This document shows, piece after piece, positions 16,171 through 25,035 of a stretch of 64,000 bases of DNA. Position 1 is the stretch's first letter. Each line of letters starts with the position of its first letter. Location of the stretch: contig NZ_MDVN01000018.1 of the NCBI RefSeq assembly GCF_002741945.1, forward strand, positions 124,001-188,000, written 5' to 3'. The notes under the pieces are model-generated. The model had not been told where the DNA came from. It saw nothing but the letters and a program-made list of their open reading frames with translations, and did not search any database. The position numbers were made by a program, and so were the translations under genes. Origin of the DNA: Gaetbulibacter sp. 4G1 (GTDB lineage: Bacteria; Bacteroidota; Bacteroidia; Flavobacteriales; Flavobacteriaceae).

Positions 16171-17793
16171 TTAAAAGTGTTCGTGTAAGTGATGATGTTC
16201 ATCAATTAATGGCCCACCTTCAATAATTTGTGTAGATGCTTGATGTGCAAATTTTTCAAAGTTTAAGTGGAATGAATGAGCTAATTGGATAGCTTTACCT
16301 ACGTAGGCTCCTTTTTGTAGCCATGTGTTCATTGGGTCTAAAATTTCTGTTGGAACACCTGGGCAGTATTTAGGCATATATAATCCGAAAATAAAGTTTT
16401 GATCGTAATCTACATCATCTAAATCTCCATTTAAAATTGCAGTAATCATAGCTCTTGTATACTTCAATTTTATACGAGATCCAACACCGTAAGGTCCTGC
16501 GCTCCATCCTGTATTAATTAGCCAAACATTAACACCAGCTTCAGTCATTTTTTTACTTAGCATTTCGCCATATACTGTTGGGTGTAATGGCATAAATGGC
16601 TCGCCAAAACAAGCAGAAAATGATGGTACAGGCTCGTTAATACCAGCTTCTGTTCCTGCAACTTTAGCTGTATAGCCTGAAATAAAGTGGTATGCAGCTT
16701 GACCAGGAGTAAGCTTTGATACAGGGGGCAGTACACCAAAGGCGTCGCAAGTTAAAAAGAAAATGTTTTTTGGATTGTTTGCATATAGAGTCTCTTGGAT
16801 ATTATCTATATGGTAAATAGGATAACTAACACGAGTATTTTGTGTAATACTACTATCTTCATAATCTGGTTCACCATTATCTTTAAATATAATATTCTCA
16901 AGTATTGCTCCAGGTTTAACAGCTTTGAAAATTTCAGGTTCTTTTTCTTCAGATAAATCTATAGCTTTTGCATAGCATCCGCCTTCAAAGTTAAAGATTG
17001 TATTATCTGCAGTCCAACCGTGCTCATCATCACCAATTAACTTTCTGTCTGGGTCTGCAGATAAAGTAGTTTTTCCTGTACCTGATAACCCGAAAAAAAT
17101 AGCAGTATCGCCTTTTTTTCCAACATTAGCAGAACAGTGCATTGGTAATACATTATGTTCTGTTGGTAAAATCATATTTAGTGCAGAAAAAATACCTTTT
17201 TTCATTTCGCCAGTATATGCAGAGCCTCCTACTAATGCTATTTTTTGAGTAAAGTTTAGTATTGAGAAGTTTCCTTGACGTATACCATAAGCTTTAGGGT
17301 CTGGACATTCGTATCCTGGTGCACAAAGAATTAGCCAATCTTCTTTAAAGTTTTCTAATTCTTTTTTACTAGGCCTTAAAAACATATTGTAAATAAACAT
17401 GTTAGACCATGGCAATTCAGTTATAGTTCTAATATTTGTTCTGTATTCTGGGTCTGCACAAACATAACCATCTCTAGCATAAATTTCTTTTCCGGATAGA
17501 TAGTTAACAATTTCATTTTTAAGCTTATCAAAATTTTCAGGAGAAACGGGTTTGTTAGTTTTTCCCCACCAAACTTTATCAGAGGTATAATCATCTTTTA
17601 CAAGAAAACGATCTTGAGGTGAACGACCAGTGAATTTTCCGGTATTAATAGCAAGTGTTCCGTTTGCTGTTTCTTTTCCTAACCCTTTATCAACTGTGAT
17701 TTTTTGTAATTCTTCAGGAGATAAATTCCAATGTACATTTACATTTTTTAACCCGTATTGTTTTAAATCGGGATTCTTTGTTGTTGTTTCCAT
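16171..17793 (-). CDS. pckA: ATP-dependent phosphoenolpyruvate carboxykinase
   Basis: 540 residues, normal for the ATP enzyme. It has the P-loop GLSGTGKTTLS at about residue 236, the metal and substrate site IGDDEHGW, an early RSPQDRFLVKD and NTGWSAGPYGVGSRI near the C-terminus. It converts oxaloacetate and ATP into phosphoenolpyruvate and CO2 in gluconeogenesis. It lies 43 bp after the SLC13 permease on the same strand. I see no TAnnTTTG element in the gap, so it may be transcribed with the permease. Confidence 0.96.
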   Translation of the reverse strand: METTTKNPDLKQYGLKNVNVHWNLSPEELQKITVDKGLGKETANGTLAINTGKFTGRSPQDRFLVKDDYTSDKVWWGKTNKPVSPENFDKLKNEIVNYLSGKEIYARDGYVCADPEYRTNIRTITELPWSNMFIYNMFLRPSKKELENFKEDWLILCAPGYECPDPKAYGIRQGNFSILNFTQKIALVGGSAYTGEMKKGIFSALNMILPTEHNVLPMHCSANVGKKGDTAIFFGLSGTGKTTLSADPDRKLIGDDEHGWTADNTIFNFEGGCYAKAIDLSEEKEPEIFKAVKPGAILENIIFKDNGEPDYEDSSITQNTRVSYPIYHIDNIQETLYANNPKNIFFLTCDAFGVLPPVSKLTPGQAAYHFISGYTAKVAGTEAGINEPVPSFSACFGEPFMPLHPTVYGEMLSKKMTEAGVNVWLINTGWSAGPYGVGSRIKLKYTRAMITAILNGDLDDVDYDQNFIFGLYMPKYCPGVPTEILDPMNTWLQKGAYVGKAIQLAHSFHLNFEKFAHQASTQIIEGGPLIDEHHHLHEHF

Positions 17794-17836
17794 TTTATTA
17801 AGTTTTAAGGTTCCTATTTAATGTTTAATTGTTTAT

Positions 17837-19678
17837 TTAAAATGGCCATATTATTGGCACAAGTATCATTGATATTATAAAAAAGGCTAAGAGTAATGGG
17901 GCTCCTACTTTCATGTAATTCATGAATTTGTAACCACCAGCTGTCATTACCATTGCATTTGTTGTTGTTCCTATTGGTGTTAAAAATGCAGTTGATGCAC
18001 TTATAGCAACCACTATCATAAATGGAGCAGGCGATAAGCTCAACGAGTTTGCCGCTAGTATAACTATTGGTGCCATTAGTACTGCTGTTGCAGAATTGTT
18101 TATTATTTGACTAAATGTTGTTGTTAGTAAAAACACGCCTCCTAATAGTAAAATAGGATGAATTGCACCTAGGTAATCAACTAATCCGTTTGCAATAATT
18201 TGTGCGGTTCCTGTTTTTTGCAATGCAATTCCCATTGGTATCATTGCGGCTATCATAACTACACTCGTCCAGCTAATACCTTTATAAGCTTTTGAAATTG
18301 GTACACAACCAGTTAGTAAAACAATACCAGCAGAAATTAAAGCAGCAATAGCACCTGGAACAATTTTAAATATCATAAAAACAATCATAAGTATTAATGA
18401 TGCTAAGGCTATATAAGATTTAGCACTTAAGTTCTCAACATTTTTTGCCATGCCTTCAGGACTACCAATTATTACTAAGTTTTCGTGTTGTTTTTTTAAA
18501 TCGTCTATATGTTCCCATGTTCCTCTTATTAAAAAAGCATCTCCTGCTTTTACAATAATTTCTTTTTGTTTTAGGGGTTTGTTGTTTCTTGAGGCTGCTA
18601 ATAGTTGAATTCCATAACGTTTAAAGTAATCGCCTAATTTATAACGTCTTCCTACTAATATTGAATTTGGGTTTACAATAACTTCAGTCATCCCAACTTC
18701 TTGATTAATAAGGTTGTTTTTTAATTCATCTGTAATAGGCTCGAGAGGTAATAAGCCAAGTCTGAATTTTATCATTAATCTGTTAATGGCTTCAGTATCT
18801 CCTTTTACGGTAATAACATCATGATACCTTAACTCTGTTGATGTACTAGGGAATTCTTCAAAATCATGTATTCCTTTTAGAATATTTGGATGTCTTCTTT
18901 TTAATCGAATAATAGAAACGTTATAATTTTTTTCAAAATTCCAGTCTTCTAATCTCGTGTTAATTAATGGCGATAAATTTCGAATACGTAACCTGTAATA
19001 GCCACTATCAATTTTATAAGCTTCAATCCAATTATGTAATGTGGTTTCAATATTTATTGGCTTGTTATTAGTTTTGTTTTTTGGTAAAAGTTTATAGCCT
19101 ATAAACCTAAAATATAAGAGTGCTATTAAAAGAAGAGGTAAACCAATTAGCGCAAATTCAAAGAATGAAAACCCTTCAAAACCAGCATCTATTAAAGCGT
19201 TATTTGCTATAATATTTGGGGGTGTTCCTGTTAAAGTTAATAAACCACCAGTATTAGATCCAAAAGCAACAGGCATTAACATTTTTGAGGGTAAAGTACC
19301 AATACTCCAAGCTGATGATATAGTTAATGGTGTTAATGTAGCCACTGTACCTGTATTACTTACAAAACCAGATAGTACACCAGCACCTAGTGTTACAATA
19401 ACTAATAGTTTAGGGACACTTTTTCCAGCCCACTCCACAAATTTTTTACCAGCCATAGCTGTCCAACCTGTTTGTGCTATACCTTCTCCAATAATAAAAA
19501 GAGCAGCAATCATAATAACAGTTGGGTTACTAAAACCGCTTAATGTTTCAGTTACATCTAGAATACCAGTTATAAACAAACTTATCATGGATATTAGTGC
19601 TACTATATCTGGAGTAAATTTTCCCCAAGCAAAAAGACCAATTGTAATAATTAATATGAAGAGCATTAAATAAATCAT
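17837..19678 (-). CDS. SLC13-family permease with central RCK_C domains
   Basis: 613 residues. Membrane helices fill residues 1-200 and 400-613. The central cytoplasmic region (about 210-390) contains two TrkA-C-like domains, for example NPNSILVGRRYKLGDYFKRY and DAFLIRGTWEHI. The SLC13 signature regions NTGTVATLTPL and TGTPPNIIANN in the first half and NNSATAVLMAPI and PIGTTTNAMVM in the second form the Na+ and anion sites. Related proteins move sulfate or dicarboxylates. The neighbouring pckA hints at a C4-dicarboxylate, but this is inference. Confidence 0.85.
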   Translation of the reverse strand: MIYLMLFILIITIGLFAWGKFTPDIVALISMISLFITGILDVTETLSGFSNPTVIMIAALFIIGEGIAQTGWTAMAGKKFVEWAGKSVPKLLVIVTLGAGVLSGFVSNTGTVATLTPLTISSAWSIGTLPSKMLMPVAFGSNTGGLLTLTGTPPNIIANNALIDAGFEGFSFFEFALIGLPLLLIALLYFRFIGYKLLPKNKTNNKPINIETTLHNWIEAYKIDSGYYRLRIRNLSPLINTRLEDWNFEKNYNVSIIRLKRRHPNILKGIHDFEEFPSTSTELRYHDVITVKGDTEAINRLMIKFRLGLLPLEPITDELKNNLINQEVGMTEVIVNPNSILVGRRYKLGDYFKRYGIQLLAASRNNKPLKQKEIIVKAGDAFLIRGTWEHIDDLKKQHENLVIIGSPEGMAKNVENLSAKSYIALASLILMIVFMIFKIVPGAIAALISAGIVLLTGCVPISKAYKGISWTSVVMIAAMIPMGIALQKTGTAQIIANGLVDYLGAIHPILLLGGVFLLTTTFSQIINNSATAVLMAPIVILAANSLSLSPAPFMIVVAISASTAFLTPIGTTTNAMVMTAGGYKFMNYMKVGAPLLLAFFIISMILVPIIWPF

Positions 19679-20005
19679 ATCTTGTAATTCTTAATCTTAT
19701 ATATCTTTAAATTAAATAAAGAGGTATGTTGTTTTTATTATAGAATAAAGTTACCATCTATAACTCTTAATAATTATGACTAATGTCATGCTTTGCTGGT
19801 AGCAGCTATTTTTCAATTATTATTATATTTATCAATCGAAATCGATAAATAGTTTTAACGAAGACGTTTTCGTAATACTGAGTTTTATGGATTTTCTAAT
19901 TTTTTTTGAATAATTAGGGTTAACCGATTTAAATAATTGATTGAAAAACTAAAAAATAATAGGATTTAAAAGCTAAATTTGGCTTTTACGAATAATAAAC
20001 CGTGT
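19679..20005. other. Intergenic region between SLC13 permease and bshB1
   Basis: 327 bp of AT-rich divergent spacer. It holds a short inverted repeat ATTTATC...GATAAAT near 19827-19850 and the bshB1 promoter at 19974-19981. I found no coding frame or RNA gene. Confidence 0.5.
19974..19981 (+). promoter_or_regulatory. Bacteroidota -7 element TAAATTTG before bshB1
   Basis: TAnnTTTG match whose last bases form the in-frame TTG at 19979. Translation must therefore start at the ATG at 20006, giving a leader of about 20 bases. Confidence 0.6.
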
Positions 20006-20722
20006 ATGAAATTAGATATTCTTGCTTTTGGAGCGCATCCTGATGATATTGAATTAGGTTGCGGAGGAACCATAGCAAAAGAAATTGCTAACGGAAAAAA
20101 AGTTGGTATTATAGATTTAACAAGGGGAGAGTTAGGAACCCGTGGTACCGAAAAAACTAGAGATGATGAATCTAAAGCAGCAGCAAAGATTTTAGGAGTT
20201 TCTGTTAGAGAAAACCTAGGGTTTGCTGATGGTTTTTTTGTTAATGATATGAAACATCAATTGGAAGTAATTAAGTTGATTCGCAAATACAAACCAGAAA
20301 TTGTGATTTGTAATGCAGTTGATGATAGACATATTGACCATGGAAAAGGTAGTAAATTAGTAAGTGATGCTTGTTTTTTAAGTGGATTGATAAAAATAGA
20401 AACTTCTGTTGATAATGAACCACAAAATAAATGGAGACCAAAACAAGTGTATCATTATATACAGTGGAAAAATTTAGAACCTGATTTAACTGTTGACGTT
20501 TCAGGTTTTATAGATGTAAAAATGAAAGCTGTATTAGCTTATAAAACGCAGTTTTATGATAAAACAAGTAAGGAGCCAGAAACACCAATATCAAGTAAAA
20601 ATTTTACTGATAGTATTAAATATAGAGCAAGAGATTTAGGACGTTTAGTAGGTGTTGAATATGCTGAAGGCTTTACTGTTGAACGCTATATAGCAGTAGA
20701 TAGTTTGTTTGATTTAAAATAA
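20006..20722 (+). CDS. bshB1: Bacillithiol biosynthesis deacetylase BshB1
   Basis: 238 residues. LmbE/PIG-L family zinc deacetylase with the metal motif AHPDDIELGCGGT at about residues 9-21, LTRGELGTRG, and the second histidine site DRHIDHGKGS. BshB1 removes the acetyl group from N-acetylglucosaminyl-malate, the second step of bacillithiol synthesis. Bacillithiol is the main low-molecular-weight thiol in many Bacteroidota. The start at 20006 is chosen because upstream in-frame codons lie in the promoter. Single gene followed by tRNA-His. Confidence 0.92.
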   Translation: MKLDILAFGAHPDDIELGCGGTIAKEIANGKKVGIIDLTRGELGTRGTEKTRDDESKAAAKILGVSVRENLGFADGFFVNDMKHQLEVIKLIRKYKPEIVICNAVDDRHIDHGKGSKLVSDACFLSGLIKIETSVDNEPQNKWRPKQVYHYIQWKNLEPDLTVDVSGFIDVKMKAVLAYKTQFYDKTSKEPETPISSKNFTDSIKYRARDLGRLVGVEYAEGFTVERYIAVDSLFDLK

Positions 20723-20751
20723 AAATTATTCTTAAAAAAATAAAGAAATGC

Positions 20752-20782
20752 TTTGCGGTAAATAGTAAATAATTTACATTTG
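20752..20782 (+). promoter_or_regulatory. tRNA-His promoter (TTTG -33, TACATTTG -7)
   Basis: TTTG at 20752-20755, a 19-bp spacer and TACATTTG at 20775-20782, a perfect Bacteroidota promoter 30 bases before the tRNA. Confidence 0.75.
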
Positions 20783-20811
20783 CACACGCATTACAAAATG
20801 CAAGTTACATG

Positions 20812-20885
20812 GTGGTTGTAGCTCAGTTGGTTAGAGCATTGGTTTGTGGTACCAAGGGTCGCCGGTTCGAATCCGGTCTTCCACC
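20812..20885 (+). tRNA. tRNA-His (anticodon GTG)
   Basis: Cloverleaf: acceptor GTGGTTG, D stem GCTC/GAGC, anticodon stem TTGGT/ACCAA with loop TTGTGGT (anticodon GTG), 5-base variable loop and T arm GCCGG-TTCGAAT-CCGGT. The discriminator is C with a G at position -1 (20811), the tRNA-His identity pair. The 3-prime acceptor strand is CTTCCAC, so positions 5:68 and 6:67 are two adjacent U-U mismatches. A complete CCA end is not encoded. Confidence 0.95.
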
Positions 20886-20892
20886 CAAAAGT

Positions 20893-20926
20893 AAAAAGCC
20901 TTTCAATTTATTGAAAGGCTTTTTTT
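20893..20926. terminator. Rho-independent terminator after tRNA-His
   Basis: Stem AAAAAGCCTTTCAA with its complement around a TTTA loop, ending in seven T residues. It serves tRNA-His on the plus strand and, because the left arm starts with A residues, also the convergent VOC gene. Confidence 0.9.
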
Positions 20927-20940
20927 GTTTTTTATCTGTT

Positions 20941-21417
20941 TTATTTCTCAAATAATTGTATTCTGTTACCATCTGGATCTTTAACAAGTAACGTTTTTTT
21001 TCCAGATATGGGATCTATAACTACAGTTCCATTAAATTGAACTTTAGATTGCTTTAAAAAGTTTACCCATTTATCAAACTCAGATATCAAAAAACCAAAT
21101 TTAAAGAAGCCATTAATTTTCGTTTTTTTAGGATAGCTTTCTAATAAGCTTTCTGGAGTTACTGATGAATTTAATTCTATTAACTCAATTAGGGTATTTT
21201 CTCGTTTAAGGTTAGCTTGTTTAAAACCTCTTTCCTTAGATTCTACACTTTTTAAAACTTTGAAGCCAAAAATATTTGAATACCACTTAATGGAAGATTC
21301 AATGTCACTTACTATTATTGCAGAGAAGTATGCTTCAGGTGGAGGTAGCGAATCATTTTGTGAATTACTTACTGATGAAGTAAAAACAAGAAAGAGTATG
21401 AATAAAATATTTTTCAT
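20941..21417 (-). CDS. Secreted VOC-family (glyoxalase-like) protein
   Basis: 158 residues with a signal peptide (ILFILFLVFTSSVSNSQ). The remainder is one VOC unit pair: AIIVSDIESSIKWYSNIFGF opens the first beta-alpha-beta module and KTLLVKDPDGNRIQLFE ends the second with the usual metal-ligand glutamate. VOC proteins include glyoxalases, dioxygenases and resistance proteins. Export is unusual, and the substrate is unknown. Probably transcribed with the M28 peptidase gene 31 bp upstream. Confidence 0.82.
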   Translation of the reverse strand: MKNILFILFLVFTSSVSNSQNDSLPPPEAYFSAIIVSDIESSIKWYSNIFGFKVLKSVESKERGFKQANLKRENTLIELIELNSSVTPESLLESYPKKTKINGFFKFGFLISEFDKWVNFLKQSKVQFNGTVVIDPISGKKTLLVKDPDGNRIQLFEK

Positions 21418-21448
21418 TGTTTTATTGGTTTTCCTTCAGTATTTCAGC

Positions 21449-22459
21449 TTATGTGTTTTTATCTACCTTAATTCTTTCTTCTCGGTTTGCCAATTCCCAA
21501 GCCGTATGAAATATTAAACGGGAGCGTGTTTCTAAAAACCCGTAATTTATTTTATCAGGAGTATCAGAAGGTCTGTGATAATCTGCGTGAGTGCCATTAA
21601 AATAAAAGATAACAGGGATATTGTTTTTTGCAAAATTGTAATGATCTGATCTATAATAAAAACGATTTGGATCGTTTTCATCATTATAAGTATAGTCAAA
21701 TTCTAAATTTGTATATTTTTTATTAATTTCTTCAGATATATTGTGTAGCTCTTTACTCAATTTATCCGAACCTATTAAGTACAAATAATTTTCATCACCT
21801 TCATGTTTAGGGTCAACACGACCAATCATATCAATATTTAAATTCGCTACTGTATTTTCTAACGGAAAAATAGGGTCAACATCTGTATAATAGCGCGAAC
21901 CAAATAAACCAATTTCCTCACCTGTTACATGCAGAAAAAGAATTGAGCGCTTTGGCCCGTTACCATCTTCTTCTGCCATTTTAAAAGCTTCTGCAATTTC
22001 TAAAATGGCTATTGTACCAGAACCATCATCATCTGCTCCATTGTTTATTTCTCCATTTGATGAAACCCCTATATGATCTAAATGTGCAGATACTACAATA
22101 ATCTCATTTGGCTTTTCTGAGCCTTTTATAAATGCTACAACATTTTCTGAAGCCTTGGCTTGTCCATTAAAAAACGATTCTGGAACTTCTTGAAAATAAT
22201 CTCCTTCAGTAATTGGAGAAGGTATTTTATTATCTATATAATGTTTTTTAATAAACTCGATAGCTTTTTTTTGTCCTGGTTCGCCTGTCCTTCTACCTTC
22301 AAATTCATCTGAAGCATAGGTGTAAAGCATTTCTTTTAATTCACTCTCAGTAATTGTTTTTGCGTAATCAGTAACATCTTTTTTTGCATTTTTATTCTGA
22401 GAAGAACGGCAAGACGTTATCAAAATAATTGCACAAAAAAGAAAGCTTAATTTTTTCAT
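21449..22459 (-). CDS. M28-family metallopeptidase, predicted lipoprotein
   Basis: 336 residues. The N-terminus LFCAIILITSC is a lipoprotein signal with cysteine at about residue 17. The M28 zinc aminopeptidase fold shows SAHLDHIG, NNGADDDGSG, TGEEIGLFGS, NIDMIGR and SDHYNF, which supply the two-zinc ligands and the catalytic glutamate. It probably trims peptides in the periplasm or on the outer membrane. It is a close tandem duplicate of the next gene. Confidence 0.9.
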   Translation of the reverse strand: MKKLSFLFCAIILITSCRSSQNKNAKKDVTDYAKTITESELKEMLYTYASDEFEGRRTGEPGQKKAIEFIKKHYIDNKIPSPITEGDYFQEVPESFFNGQAKASENVVAFIKGSEKPNEIIVVSAHLDHIGVSSNGEINNGADDDGSGTIAILEIAEAFKMAEEDGNGPKRSILFLHVTGEEIGLFGSRYYTDVDPIFPLENTVANLNIDMIGRVDPKHEGDENYLYLIGSDKLSKELHNISEEINKKYTNLEFDYTYNDENDPNRFYYRSDHYNFAKNNIPVIFYFNGTHADYHRPSDTPDKINYGFLETRSRLIFHTAWELANREERIKVDKNT

Positions 22460-22527
22460 TGTATTAGCGTGTTTGTTTTATGTGACTATATTACAAAAAA
22501 GCTGATAAATATAATTGAGATTTATGC

Positions 22528-23580
22528 TTATTTTAAGAACTCATTTTCATCATCTTTGGTAATACGATGTTCTTGGTTGGCTAATTGCCAAGCTGTTGCA
22601 AAAATGAGTTTAGCACGTTTTTCTAATAATTGGTAATCTATTTTATCAGGCGTGTCACTAACTTGATGGTAGTCATCATGCTCACCATTAAAGTAAAAAA
22701 TAACTGGAATGTTATGCTTTGCGAAGTTATAATGATCAGATCTTGTATAATAATGATTTTTTTCACCTTCTACATTATATCTATAATCTATATTGATATT
22801 AAAGTATGAATTATTAATTTTTTCTGAGGTGTAGTGCAATTCTTTACTAATTCTATCCGAACCTATTAAATAAATATAATTTTTGTTATTTATATGGGCA
22901 TCATCGACTCTACCAATCATATCAATGTTAAGATCGGTCACGGTATTTTCTAAAGGAAAAACAGGATATTTTGTATAATACTCTGACCCTTGTTTGCCAA
23001 TTTCTTCAGCAGTTAAATGAAGGAATAATAAACTTCTTTTTGGTGTATAACCATCTTTTTTTGCCAAATTAAATGCTTGAGCAATTTCCATAATTGCTAC
23101 TGTTCCAGATCCATCATCATCTGCACCATTATTTATTTCACCATTTTCTGAAACCCCAAGATGATCAAGGTGAGCAGAAATAATAATAACTTCTTCTGGC
23201 TTTTCAGAACCTTTGATATATGCTAAAACATTTTCTGAAGATTTAATACCTTTTGAAAAAAAGCTTTCTGGAATGGTTTGGTAATAGTTTGAACCACCAT
23301 ATGGCGATTCTATTTGTTGGTTTTGATAATAGTTTTTTAAAAAATCAGCAGCTTTTTTTTGACCAGCTTCACCAACTTTTCTGCCCAAAAATTCATCTGA
23401 CGAAAATTTATATAAATGTGTGCTTAATTCTTTTGCAGATATGGTATTAGCATAATTTAAAATAAGGGTGCTGTCTACTAGCTTAATGCTAGCTTTAAGG
23501 TTTTTAATTTTTGTAGTATATTTAGTTGTTGCGCAAGTACCAACAAGTGTAAACGCAAATAAAATATAAAAAGTTTTCAT
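22528..23580 (-). CDS. M28-family metallopeptidase, paralogue of the neighbouring gene
   Basis: 350 residues with a lipoprotein-like signal (ILFAFTLVGTC). Catalytic motifs match its neighbour almost word for word: SAHLDHLG, NNGADDDGSG, TAEEIGKQGS, NIDMIGR, SDHYNF. The paralogues differ mainly in the N-terminal 60 residues and in the segment after the catalytic glutamate, suggesting a recent tandem duplication with possible change of specificity. The two genes are 68 bp apart in the same direction. Confidence 0.9.
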   Translation of the reverse strand: MKTFYILFAFTLVGTCATTKYTTKIKNLKASIKLVDSTLILNYANTISAKELSTHLYKFSSDEFLGRKVGEAGQKKAADFLKNYYQNQQIESPYGGSNYYQTIPESFFSKGIKSSENVLAYIKGSEKPEEVIIISAHLDHLGVSENGEINNGADDDGSGTVAIMEIAQAFNLAKKDGYTPKRSLLFLHLTAEEIGKQGSEYYTKYPVFPLENTVTDLNIDMIGRVDDAHINNKNYIYLIGSDRISKELHYTSEKINNSYFNINIDYRYNVEGEKNHYYTRSDHYNFAKHNIPVIFYFNGEHDDYHQVSDTPDKIDYQLLEKRAKLIFATAWQLANQEHRITKDDENEFLK

Positions 23581-23711
23581 GTGTTAATAGCTGTTTTTTG
23601 AGAGTCACATGTAACTTACAATTAATCATTCTCTTGAGGCGAGAAAACTTTAGTATGTTCGTTTCATTTTTAAATTAGCTGCAAATATATAATAAATGAA
23701 GAAAAAGCTTA

Positions 23712-24068
23712 CTATTCTATGCTAATATCTTCAATCTCAATTTCATCCATATCTAACTCGTTCAGCTCTTCAATAGCTTCTTCTTCAGATTTAGCTTCTT
23801 TTTTCTCTAAGTCTTCTGTATTTGCTACTTCTACAGTATTAAATATTGATTTATATGTGGTAATTGCCAAAGCTATAATAGTTAAAAAGAAAGTGAATTG
23901 AATAATTTTTTTGATCTCACCACTCTTTTTTGAAAGATAAAAAGCGATTAATCCACAAATAAGCGCTAAAATGGCAGGTATTATAGCAAGATTTGAAGCT
24001 GGTAAAACAGATAATATAATTGCTAAAATTGAAGCTATTATTGCTAAAATTGTAAATATTTTTTTCAT
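23712..24068 (-). CDS. Small membrane protein with acidic C-terminus
   Basis: 118 residues, not recognised. Three hydrophobic helices at about 4-22, 28-46 and 55-72 are followed by a strongly acidic tail of about 35 residues (EAKSEEEAIEELNELDMDE). The helices contain AIIASILAIILSVLPASN, resembling DUF4190-type small membrane proteins. It lies 14 bp after the DUF3108 gene and is probably co-transcribed with it. Confidence 0.65.
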   Translation of the reverse strand: MKKIFTILAIIASILAIILSVLPASNLAIIPAILALICGLIAFYLSKKSGEIKKIIQFTFFLTIIALAITTYKSIFNTVEVANTEDLEKKEAKSEEEAIEELNELDMDEIEIEDISIE

Positions 24069-24082
24069 CTTTAATGCGTGTT

Positions 24083-24850
24083 TTAATGTTTTAACCCTGT
24101 TGCAGATTTTATTTTTAATTCGCCATTACCCACTGGTATTTTAAATTTACCATATACTGGAATTTTATTTTCATCGGCAGTTAACCATAAAAAATTATTG
24201 TTTTTTCCTTTTAAAACATTTGTTTGACTCGATCCAATTGCTAGTTTATAACATGTTTTTTTTCCAATGGCCGTATTTATTGTTTCTTTTCCTAAGTATT
24301 TTATTTGCCCTTTAAATTCTTTTCTATCAAAAATAATAGTAAATGACTTACTTGTACCAACCGACATGTTTTTGTAATCAAATAATCTTACTTTATATAG
24401 CGTAGAAACAATATCTTTTGTTCCAGGGTTTATTGTAATACTTTTGTTTTCTTCATAATTGTTTTTCTTTTTTAATTGAGATTTAACCGTTTTAGTTTTA
24501 TGGCTAAATGTATATTTCATGTATTTATAATAACTTCCTTCATTTATATCGCGTTTGTATAAATATGGTGTTAATGTTTTTGGATTTACATAGCTTTCGT
24601 ATAAGTCTCTAATTTTAAAAAAATTATCCCACTTACTATATGTAACTGCTTTGCATTTTAATCTTAATAAGGTAGCCTTAGAAGTTTTAACATTACTGGT
24701 TTCCATAGTTACTTCTGCTAAATCGGTTAAAATACCCGACATATTATAAGCAGCGGTATAAGTAAGTTTTTCACCTGCGGCTATAGCATTGTTTTGAGAA
24801 TTAATACTTGATGATATTAGAAAAAGAGCAACAAAAAACTTGTAAATCAT
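24083..24850 (-). CDS. Secreted DUF3108 domain protein
   Basis: 255 residues with a signal peptide (KFFVALFLISSSINSQ). The DUF3108 family is recognised by GEKLTYTAAYNMSGIL near the N-terminus and the C-terminal LWLTADENKIPVYGKFKIPVG. These periplasmic beta-rich proteins are common in Bacteroidota and Proteobacteria and have no established function. First gene of a two-gene minus-strand unit with the small acidic membrane protein. Confidence 0.82.
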   Translation of the reverse strand: MIYKFFVALFLISSSINSQNNAIAAGEKLTYTAAYNMSGILTDLAEVTMETSNVKTSKATLLRLKCKAVTYSKWDNFFKIRDLYESYVNPKTLTPYLYKRDINEGSYYKYMKYTFSHKTKTVKSQLKKKNNYEENKSITINPGTKDIVSTLYKVRLFDYKNMSVGTSKSFTIIFDRKEFKGQIKYLGKETINTAIGKKTCYKLAIGSSQTNVLKGKNNNFLWLTADENKIPVYGKFKIPVGNGELKIKSATGLKH

Positions 24851-24965
24851 ATTGCGATTTTTTTATGTTTATAACAATTTATCAAACATTTATTATGCCG
24901 AAAAATACAATGCTTTATAATATTATGCTAATTTTTTTATTTGTTTAATGCTTAATATATATTAC

Positions 24966-24985
24966 AACTGATATTTGTCATAGTT
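24966..24985. promoter_or_regulatory. Imperfect palindrome upstream of the universal stress gene
   Basis: AACTGATA-N4-TCATAGTT, matching at six of eight positions per arm, about 50 bp before the universal stress protein ATG. Spacing resembles Crp/FNR-type operators but the sequence does not match the classical TTGAT-N4-ATCAA well. Confidence 0.25.
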
Positions 24986-25035
24986 TTTTTTTAATGCTCA
25001 TAATATATTTACGTTGTAAATTATTTTATAATGTC

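Noticed and set aside
19979-20005. TTG start for bshB1
   Set aside because: Overlaps the -7 element; homology starts at the ATG at 20006.
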